A DNA stretch of 6,857 nt from Bryobacterales bacterium. Its GTDB lineage: Bacteria > Acidobacteriota > Terriglobia > Bryobacterales > Bryobacteraceae. The notes under the pieces were generated by a model, which was given only the letters and a program-made list of their open reading frames with translations, was not told where the DNA came from and ran no database searches. This document shows positions 1 to 6,857 of the stretch, in pieces. The stretch covers positions 1-6,857 of the forward strand of contig JAOAPP010000117.1 in assembly GCA_025462985.1 (NCBI GenBank), in the 5' to 3' direction. The first letter of the stretch is position 1. The number at the start of each line of letters is the position of its first letter. Both the position numbers and the translations under genes were made by a program.

Positions 1-211
1 CATGGTGAAGTACGGGATGGAACCTGCGGCTGTGCTGCAGGCCGGACTCCTCCATGTAGCGCAATTGCTCGGGTGGGAAGGAACGATTGGAGCCTTGAAG
101 GCAGGCTACTTCGCCGATATCATCGCGGTTCCCGGGAATCCGCTCCAGGACATCACAGCGCTGCAGAGAGTGGCTTTCGTAATGAAAGGCGGCACGGTAT
201 ACCGCCGGTGA
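1..211 (+). CDS. Imidazolonepropionase-like amidohydrolase, C-terminal fragment (5' end outside window)
   Basis: This is the last 69 or so codons of a metal-dependent amidohydrolase; base 1 is the third base of a codon and the stop is TGA at 209-211. The visible protein has the typical tail of the superfamily: a helix beginning MVKYGM-EPAAVLQAGLLH, the LGW-x4-G-x-L-K-x-G-x-x-ADI-IAV segment, which returns the chain to the small beta-sandwich domain, then NPLQDI and the ending FVMKGGTVYRR. In the family this tail follows the TIM-barrel that holds the metal-binding His and Asp residues; those lie upstream, so substrate (cyclic amide, dipeptide or other) and any signal peptide cannot be judged. 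The ATG at position 2 is an internal Met, not the start. The stop overlaps the start of the next gene by one base, suggesting one transcript. The superfamily is clear; the exact function is unknown. Confidence 0.85.
   Translation, partial: MVKYGMEPAAVLQAGLLHVAQLLGWEGTIGALKAGYFADIIAVPGNPLQDITALQRVAFVMKGGTVYRR
188..206 (+). promoter_or_regulatory. GC-rich inverted repeat and palindrome just before the rhamnosidase start
   Basis: GGCGG at 188-192 can pair with CCGCC at 202-206 across a 9-base loop. Nested in it is a perfect 10-base palindrome, CGGTATACCG (195-204). The structure covers the only purine-rich tract (GAAAGG, 184-189) upstream of ATG 211 and ends four bases before the start codon. 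Ribosomes finishing the amidohydrolase would melt it, which would fit translational coupling. It lies inside coding sequence, so it may be chance. Confidence 0.2.
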
Positions 212-2548
212 TGCTTCGTACGTTGACGGCAGCGCTCGCGGCGAGTTCCCTGCTCCGTGCCGGCGAAGCCGCGCATCAATGGAAGGCCAAGTGGATCGAC
301 TGTCCACAAAGCGATCCGCAGGCATTCGGTGTTTATCATTTCCGCAAGACTTTTGAACTGCCTGCAAGGCCGGAGCACCTGGTCATTTTTGTATCGGCTG
401 ATAACCGGTATCAGCTATTTGTGAACGGCGAGCGCGTTTCGGCCGGACCGGCAAGGAGCGACCTGACGCACTGGCGGTACGAAGCCGTCGATATCGCTTC
501 GCAGGTTCATGAAGGATTGAACGTGCTGGCGGCAGTTGTGTGGAATGACGGCGGCAGTCGGGCGGTGGCTCAGGTCAGCAATCAGACGGCATTTCTGGTG
601 GAGGCGGCAGACCCAAGTCAAGCGGGCCTGAACACGGACGGAAGGTGGAAGGTATTGCAGGATCGGGCGTATTCACCGCAGTTGCTTCCCAAGGAGCAGC
701 GAACTGGATACTACGCTCTCGGTCCGAACGAGAAGGTGGACGGAGCCGAATATCCGTGGGGTTGGGAACGGGCGGACTTCGCAGACTCGGCGTGGGCCGA
801 TGCGCGAATCGTGAGCCCTGCAGCGCCGCGAGATGCGCGAGATGCACCGAACGCCTGGATGCTAGTTCGGAGCGAGATTCCGCCTGAAGAACAATCGCCT
901 GAACGCGAGCTGCGGGTCAGGCAGGCCACCGGTATTCCGCTCCCGAACGACTTCCCGGGCCGGCCGCTTCTGATTCCCCCACACTCTGATACGACACTGC
1001 TTCTGGATCAAAGCTATTTGACGACGTCGTATCCGGAGCTGACGGTGAGCAGCGGGAAAGCTTCCAAGATCGAGTTGCATTACGCCGAGGCTCTTTACGA
1101 CGACGAGCGCCAGAAGGGCAACCGCAACGTTATAGAGGAGAAGCGGTTTCTGGGGCCTTTCGACACGTATGTCTCGGATGGCGGAGATCGGCGCGTTTAT
1201 CGGCCATTGTTCTGGCGCACGTATCGCTATCTAAAATTGCACGTCGAAACGGCTGACGAGCCGCTCACGGTGAACAGTCTTCGCGGCGTCTTCTCTGCTT
1301 ATCCGTTTGAGAAGAGGGCCGCGTTCGGAGTGGACGAGCCGAGCAATGAAGAGGTTCAACGGATACTCGGGACCGGGTGGCGGACCGCGCGGCTTTGTGC
1401 GCATGAAACGTATATGGACTGCCCATTCTATGAGCAGCTTCAATATGCCGGCGACGCGCGCATCCAAATGATGGTGTCGCTGTATATGACGGGCGACTCG
1501 CGTCTGATGAAGAATGGGATTGCGCTGATCAACTCTTCGCGCACAGCGGAGGGCGCCACTTACAGCAGGGCGCCTTCTCGTCTGCAGCAGTACATTCCGC
1601 CGTTCTCTCTGTGGTGGATCGGCATGGTGCGGGACTACTGGATGTATGTTGACGATCCGGGATTCGTGCGCTCTTTGCTGCCGGGCGTGCAGGCGATTCT
1701 GAGTTTCTATGCGAACTACCAGAAGCCGAATGGTTCTTTAGCTCGCATGCCGTGGTGGAATTTCGTTGATTGGGTGAAGGAGTGGCCCAAAGGCGTGCCG
1801 CCGGCGGATCCAGATGGGTCTTCCTCAACGGCTCTTGATCTGCAACTACTGATGGCGTACCAGTGGGCGGCCGAGTTGGAGGGCGCATTTGGGAAGAGTG
1901 CGCTAGCGGAAGAGTATCGCCATTCGGCAGCGCAGCTCGAAGCGACGATCATCCAGACAGATTGGGATGAATCGCGAGGCTTGTTTGCGGATCAGCCGGC
2001 TCATTCCACTTACTCGCAGCAAGTGAATACTTTGGCGGTGTTGGCGCATGTGACCGGGGGCGACCAGGCGCGCGGAGTTGTCGAAAAGATGCTGAGCGAC
2101 CCGTCACTGGCGCAATCCTCCATCTACTTTCTCGCTTATACGAATGCGACGCTGCGCGAGGTGGGCCTGGGCGACCGGTACCTTGGATCGCTGCATCAAT
2201 GGCGCGACATGCTCGGGGAAGGCTTGAGCACCTGGGCCGAGGAGAACCGGCCTGGAACGCGTTCGGACTGCCATGCCTGGGGCGCCAGTCCGAACTTTGA
2301 GTTCTTTCGCACGATTGCAGGGATTGAATCGGCGGCTCCGGGGTTCAAGCGGGTTCATATATCGCCGAACCCGGGAGCGTTGAAGGAAGTGAATGCCACG
2401 ATGCCTCACCCGGCAGGCTTCGTCACGGTCACGCTGCGGAGCGATCGCGGCAAGTTAGCAGGCGAGGTCGCGCTTCCCGAAGGAACGACTGGAGACTTCG
2501 ACTGGCATGGGCATCGCCGGCCGCTACACGCGGGACGCAACAAGATCA

Positions 2549-2556
<8 letters not shown>
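211..2556 (+). CDS. Secreted GH78-family alpha-L-rhamnosidase
   Basis: A 781-residue glycoside hydrolase of family GH78, which removes terminal alpha-L-rhamnose from plant or microbial glycans with inversion of configuration. The start is ATG 211, because it begins a short signal peptide (Arg3, hydrophobic stretch LTAALAASSLL, likely cleavage after GEA near residue 20). The same frame is open back to position 73, but that extension reads as the amidohydrolase in another frame. After the signal comes an N-terminal beta-sandwich opening with HQWKAKWID and containing FVNGERV (residues 70-76), as is usual in GH78. The catalytic (alpha/alpha)6 barrel lies around residues 380-700. DCPFYEQLQYAGD puts Asp403, Glu408 and Asp415 at the spacing of the acidic active-site residues of characterised rhamnosidases. 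STWAEE near residue 677 and HAWGASPNFEF from 688 match the downstream Glu and His region. A C-terminal beta domain ends the protein. Export to periplasm or outside is inferred. The family is confident; rhamnose specificity is less so, since this active-site variant (YEQ rather than RDE) may define a subgroup. Confidence 0.88.
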
Positions 2557-3986
<1,430 letters not shown>

Positions 3987-4457
3987 ATGCAGCTGTGCGA
4001 GGTTTTTCAGGCACTGGGTGAAGATATATTCCGTCAACTCGTGCGAGGCATTTCGATCGGGAAACTCAAGACGTACCAGGTCTACGAGCGTTTTAAGCTA
4101 CGTGCGCGAATGACCAAGCTCAACTCGGAATCGCTGCGCAAGACCGAGCCGAGATTGTGGGCGCGCATAACGGCGGGCGAAGAAGATTTCGCGGCGGACC
4201 TGGCCCAGGTCTTTTTGCTATCTCATCTGCCAATGATTGTGGATGTTCTGAACTTTCTTCAGATTCCAAACGAAGAAGGATTCTTTGACAAAGATCTCAA
4301 GCCCGATCAGTACCTGACGGAGGGCTGGCAGGAACGGGTTTACAACGAATTCGCCGAAAAGTATCAGCGCGAGATTCTTCTGTTCTACATCAATCACCTG
4401 GATTGGGAATTGACGAAGGCAGAGAAGATCTTCATGCCGGTCCCGCAGCATGCCTGA
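3987..4457 (+). CDS. Conserved-looking hypothetical protein, all-helical, unknown function
   Basis: A 156-residue protein that I do not recognise. It has no signal peptide and no clear transmembrane segment, so is probably cytosolic. The composition suggests mostly helices. Residues 16-60 are strongly basic (many Arg/Lys, e.g. GKLKTYQVYERFKLRARMTK), whereas the remainder is more acidic and hydrophobic. The central part reads LSHLPMIVDVLNFLQIP, then a turn-rich NEEGFFDKDLKPDQYLTEGW, then an amphipathic helix ending FYINHLDWEL. The basic N-terminal half could bind nucleic acid or an acidic partner, but that is inference. The frame is open back to 3903 with no ATG, GTG or TTG before 3987, so ATG 3987 is the best start, although no Shine-Dalgarno precedes it. 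It overlaps the ankyrin gene by 8 bases and heads a tight operon with pheST. Composition resembles its neighbours and it looks like a genuine coding gene. Confidence 0.75.
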   Translation: MQLCEVFQALGEDIFRQLVRGISIGKLKTYQVYERFKLRARMTKLNSESLRKTEPRLWARITAGEEDFAADLAQVFLLSHLPMIVDVLNFLQIPNEEGFFDKDLKPDQYLTEGWQERVYNEFAEKYQREILLFYINHLDWELTKAEKIFMPVPQHA

Positions 4458-5121
4458 CCTGAAATCTTTTCACGAGCAAGTGAAGCGCGGCGACCTCCAG
4501 GGTGTTCGGGACGCAATCGAGGGTGATCCGGCTCTGCTGAACGGGACGAATGACAGCGGGCAGAGCGCCTTCCTGCTTGCAAAGTATTACGGTCAGGGGG
4601 CGGTTGCGGAGTACCTCCTGAGTCTCCGCCCGGAACTCGATCTGTTCAACAAGTGCGTGGCGGGATTGACGTCTGATGTTCTCGCCGAAATCGACCGAGA
4701 TCCGTCCCTGCTCGAAGTGCATAACAGTGACGGATGGACTCCGCTACACCTAGCGGCGTTCTTTGGTCATCCTGAGCTGGCGAAAGCGCTCCTTAACCGA
4801 GGGGCGCACGTGGATGTCCGCTCCACAAACGCGATGACGAACACTCCGCTGCATGCCGGCGTGGCGGGTCGTAAGGCCGAAGTGATCAGAGTTCTAATCG
4901 ACCGAGGTGCGAACGTCAATGCCCGCCAGCACGGTGGCTGGACAGCTCTGCAGGGCGCGGCGCAGTCGGGTGACCGGGCGATTGTGGAACTACTGCTGGC
5001 GCACGGCGCCGACCCGAATCTGCGAGCCGAGAATAATCAGTCTGCTCTCGATCTAGCGCTGCTAAAGGGACATCAGGAGATTGCGACGCTTCTCGAGGAG
5101 TTGGGAGCGAAGCTGCAGTAA
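4450..5121 (+). CDS. Ankyrin-repeat protein
   Basis: A 223-residue protein made almost entirely of ankyrin repeats, helix-turn-helix units that form a curved protein-binding scaffold. Four good repeats cover about residues 94-126 (DGWTPLHLAAFFGH...GAHVDV), 127-161 (TPLHAGVAGRKAEVIRVLIDRGANVNAR), 162-194 (GWTALQGAAQSGD...GADPN) and 195-223 (SALDLALLKGHQEIATLLEELGA). Degenerate repeats fill residues 4-93 (for example SAFLLAKYYGQGAVAEYLL). There is no signal peptide, enzymatic domain or membrane segment, so it is likely a cytosolic binding protein with an unknown partner. ATG 4450 is the only usable start: upstream in frame there is no ATG, GTG or TTG before a TGA at 4411. It overlaps the preceding gene by 8 bases and has no clear Shine-Dalgarno, so translation is probably coupled. 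pheS begins two bases after its stop. The fold is certain; the role is not. Confidence 0.93.
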   Translation: MPDLKSFHEQVKRGDLQGVRDAIEGDPALLNGTNDSGQSAFLLAKYYGQGAVAEYLLSLRPELDLFNKCVAGLTSDVLAEIDRDPSLLEVHNSDGWTPLHLAAFFGHPELAKALLNRGAHVDVRSTNAMTNTPLHAGVAGRKAEVIRVLIDRGANVNARQHGGWTALQGAAQSGDRAIVELLLAHGADPNLRAENNQSALDLALLKGHQEIATLLEELGAKLQ

Positions 5122-5123
5122 GG

Positions 5124-6146
5124 ATGCTGGAAACACAACTCGAAGAACTTCGGCGCGCAACTCTGGCCGCGTTCGCTTCGGTTTCATCACTGCAAGAGCT
5201 GGAAGCCTGTCGTGTTGAAGCTCTGGGCCGCAAGGGAAGCCTGGCGCAGATGACGAAGGAGTTCGGAAAACTAGAGCCCTCCGAACGCGCGCGGCTGGGC
5301 AAGGTGCTCAACTCCGTAAAGCAAGACCTCGAAGGGGAGTACGAGGAAAAGAAGGAGAGCTTCGAGCGCACCGAACTGGAAGAGCAGCTCGCGAAGGAGT
5401 GGGTGGACGTGACGCTGCCCGCCCCCGGAATCCGGCCAGGAAGCCTGCATCCGATCACGCAAATCCAGATTGAGATCGAAGACCTATTCACTTCGCTTGG
5501 CTTTGCGGTGCTGGACGGACCCGAAGTGGAGACTGAAGAGCATAACTTCGATGCTTTGAACATTCCGCCAACGCATCCGGCGCGCGACATGCAGGATACT
5601 TTCTGGCTTTCCGACGGGCATTTGCTGCGGACACACACCTCTCCGGTTCAGGTGCGCGGCATGCGCCAGTGCGGGCCGCCGCTCCGCATGATTGCCCCAG
5701 GACGTGTTTTTCGCAACGAGGAAGTGGATGCCTCGCATGAACACACGTTCTATCAGCTGGAAGGCATGATGGTGGACCGCGATGTGTCGGTTGCGAATCT
5801 GATCTACTTCATGAAGACGCTGTTGAGCTCGATCTTCAAGCGCGAGGTGACCGTAAGGCTTCGGCCTGGATATTTTCCGTTCGTTGAACCTGGGTTCGAG
5901 CTGGACATTCACTGCCTGATTTGCGACGGCGTCGGATGCGCGGTTTGCAAACACAGCGGCTGGGTGGAACTGCTTCCGTGTGGTCTGGTGCATCCTCATG
6001 TGCTGCGGATGAGCGGGATCGATCCGGATGAATGGGGCGGCTTTGCGTTTGGTCTTGGCCTGACGCGGCTGGCCATGATGCGGTACGGAATCGATGACAT
6101 CCGCCAGTTGCAGGGCGGTGACCTGCGCTTCTTGCAGCAGTTTTGA
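5124..6146 (+). CDS. pheS: Phenylalanine--tRNA ligase alpha subunit
   Basis: A complete 340-residue alpha subunit of the alpha2beta2 class II phenylalanyl-tRNA synthetase, which activates phenylalanine with ATP and loads it on tRNA-Phe in the cytosol. Residues 1-90 form the usual N-terminal coiled coil that contacts tRNA (LGRKGSLAQM near 32-41, then an Arg/Glu/Lys-rich helix). The catalytic core follows: HPITQIQIEIEDLFTSLGF, motif 2 as GRVFRNEEVDASHEHTFYQLEG (starting at 193), and motif 3 as GGFAFGLGLTRLAMM (305-319), ending DLRFLQQF as in most homologues. Cysteines 264, 267, 272 and 275 (CLICDGVGCAVC) sit just before the GLVHPHVL segment; similar Cys clusters occur in PheS of some other bacteria. 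The start ATG 5124 is two bases after the ankyrin gene stop; only AAGG immediately before it resembles a Shine-Dalgarno, suggesting reinitiation. pheT follows 47 bases later. Confidence 0.97.
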   Translation: MLETQLEELRRATLAAFASVSSLQELEACRVEALGRKGSLAQMTKEFGKLEPSERARLGKVLNSVKQDLEGEYEEKKESFERTELEEQLAKEWVDVTLPAPGIRPGSLHPITQIQIEIEDLFTSLGFAVLDGPEVETEEHNFDALNIPPTHPARDMQDTFWLSDGHLLRTHTSPVQVRGMRQCGPPLRMIAPGRVFRNEEVDASHEHTFYQLEGMMVDRDVSVANLIYFMKTLLSSIFKREVTVRLRPGYFPFVEPGFELDIHCLICDGVGCAVCKHSGWVELLPCGLVHPHVLRMSGIDPDEWGGFAFGLGLTRLAMMRYGIDDIRQLQGGDLRFLQQF

Positions 6147-6179
6147 GCGCCTGTTTTTGAACCGCTCATAAAGGAACCC

Positions 6180-6186
6180 GGAAGGA
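6180..6186 (+). promoter_or_regulatory. Strong Shine-Dalgarno that fixes the TTG start of pheT
   Basis: GGAAGGA lies seven bases before TTG 6194, ideal spacing for a ribosome-binding site, whereas the first in-frame ATG (6215) has no such element at a suitable distance. The resulting N-terminus, MKFSYRWMSELVPGL, matches the usual PheT beginning. Confidence 0.7.
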
Positions 6187-6193
6187 ATCTAAG

Positions 6194-6857
6194 TTGAAGT
6201 TCTCGTATCGATGGATGAGTGAGCTAGTTCCGGGCCTGCACACCGACCCGGCAGATCTGCAGCGCCTCATCACCATGAAGACCGCCGAGTGCGAAGGGGT
6301 AGAGCCCGTGGGTGCGCATTTCGCAACCGTGGTGGCGGCCCGAGTGGTGAGAGTCGATCCGCTTCCGAAGGGCAAGAACAAGGCGGTGGTGATCGAGACA
6401 GGGCGCGGCGAACAGAAACGCGTGGTCTGCGGAGCGCCTAACGTGCGTCCGGGTATTGTTGCGCCATGGGTTCCACCGGGAACGGTGCTGGATGGCAAGA
6501 CGATCGCCAGTGCGGTGATAGAAGGCGTCGAGAGCGAAGGTATGCTGGCAAGCGCGGCCGAATTGGGAATCGGACGCGACCATGCAGGCATTCTGGAACT
6601 GGATGGGACCGAGCCAGGTCGACCGCTTGCCGGGCTGGCGGCCGACTGGATCATTGAGATCGACAACAAGAGCCTCACGCATCGGCCAGATCTGTGGGGT
6701 CACTATGGCATAGCGCGGGAAGTAGCGGCCATCACCAAGCTCAACCTCAGAAATCCGGTGAAGATGAATCTTCTGCCCCAGGCGGAGCCGGTGGTAAAAG
6801 TTGCGATCGAGGATTTCGAGTTGTGCCCCCGTTATAGCGCGCTGGTTCTCGAGAATG
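6194..6857 (+). CDS. pheT: Phenylalanine--tRNA ligase beta subunit, N-terminal part (3' end outside window)
   Basis: The first 221 codons of the beta subunit, partner of PheS; full-length proteins are usually 650-800 residues, so most of it lies beyond the window. It starts with TTG 6194 behind a strong Shine-Dalgarno, giving MKFSYRWMSELVPGL, the standard PheT opening. Residues 40-150 are the EMAP/OB-fold tRNA-binding domain: ATVVAARVVRVDPLPKGKNK, VVCGAPNVRPG (78-88), PPGTVLDGKTI, GVESEGMLAS (111-120) and DHAGILEL (129-136). The next block, IIEIDNKSLTHRPDLWGHYG followed by IAREVAAI, corresponds to the segment written TPNRPDCLS-x-x-GIAREVAAL in many PheT proteins; the NKSLTHRPDLWGH form is a known alternative. 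After residue 198 the B3/B4 (editing-domain) region begins. There are no stops or frameshifts. An open frame at the window edge and the pheS neighbour make the assignment secure. Confidence 0.96.
   Translation, partial: MKFSYRWMSELVPGLHTDPADLQRLITMKTAECEGVEPVGAHFATVVAARVVRVDPLPKGKNKAVVIETGRGEQKRVVCGAPNVRPGIVAPWVPPGTVLDGKTIASAVIEGVESEGMLASAAELGIGRDHAGILELDGTEPGRPLAGLAADWIIEIDNKSLTHRPDLWGHYGIAREVAAITKLNLRNPVKMNLLPQAEPVVKVAIEDFELCPRYSALVLEN

Noticed and set aside
73..210. Longer N-terminus for the rhamnosidase, opening at ATG 73
   Set aside because: This stretch is coding for the amidohydrolase in another frame, its translation is Arg-rich and unlike GH78 proteins, and ATG 211 gives a proper signal peptide.
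4424..4433. Perfect palindrome GAAGATCTTC just before the ankyrin start
   Set aside because: Short, inside coding sequence and explained by the codons for the K-I-F residues; no loop for a hairpin and no known regulator.
4916..5638. 240-codon open frame on the minus strand
   Set aside because: Lies opposite the well-supported ankyrin and pheS genes; the translation is Ser/Arg-rich low-complexity sequence typical of an antisense shadow in GC-rich DNA.
6147..6193. Possible attenuator or terminator between pheS and pheT
   Set aside because: The 47 bases show a short T-run but no stable stem before it; only the pheT ribosome-binding site is supported.
6166..6703. Two overlapping minus-strand open frames of 170 and 159 codons
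   Set aside because: Both are antisense to pheT, whose plus-strand frame encodes a clear conserved protein; no recognisable domains in either.

Overview
This looks like a chromosomal segment of a free-living bacterium with moderately high GC content (high fifties by eye). Most of it is ordinary housekeeping and carbohydrate-degradation content. A secreted GH78-type alpha-L-rhamnosidase beside an imidazolonepropionase-like amidohydrolase, with purA and pheST nearby, fits the Acidobacteriota (a Bryobacter/Solibacter-like member). That placement is an inference from gene style, not a proof. There are no mobile elements, RNA genes, CRISPR arrays or clear signs of recent transfer.

Left part (1-2556, plus strand): the last 69 codons of an amidohydrolase overlap by one base (TGATG) the start of a 781-residue, probably exported GH78 family glycosidase. 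The catalytic Asp-Glu-Asp motif spacing of the family is intact. The tight junction suggests co-transcription and translational coupling.

Middle (2559-3860, minus strand): a complete purA (adenylosuccinate synthase, 433 aa) converges on the glycosidase with only two bases between the stop codons. A perfect 8-bp inverted repeat spans this junction and may act as a terminator shared by both genes. A 126-bp intergenic region (3861-3986) separates purA from the divergent operon and carries a good -10 hexamer for purA.

Right part (3987-6857, plus strand): four tightly packed genes. They are an unrecognised 156-aa helical protein, a 223-aa cytoplasmic ankyrin-repeat protein (8-bp overlap), pheS (2-bp gap) and the first 221 codons of pheT (47-bp gap, TTG start with a strong Shine-Dalgarno). 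PheS and PheT form the alpha2beta2 phenylalanyl-tRNA synthetase. The two upstream genes have no obvious link to aminoacylation, but their spacing argues that they share its transcript.

I did not find a convincing new multi-gene system. The items most worth checking are the unknown protein and ankyrin protein joined to pheST, and the hairpin built into the convergent stop codons.
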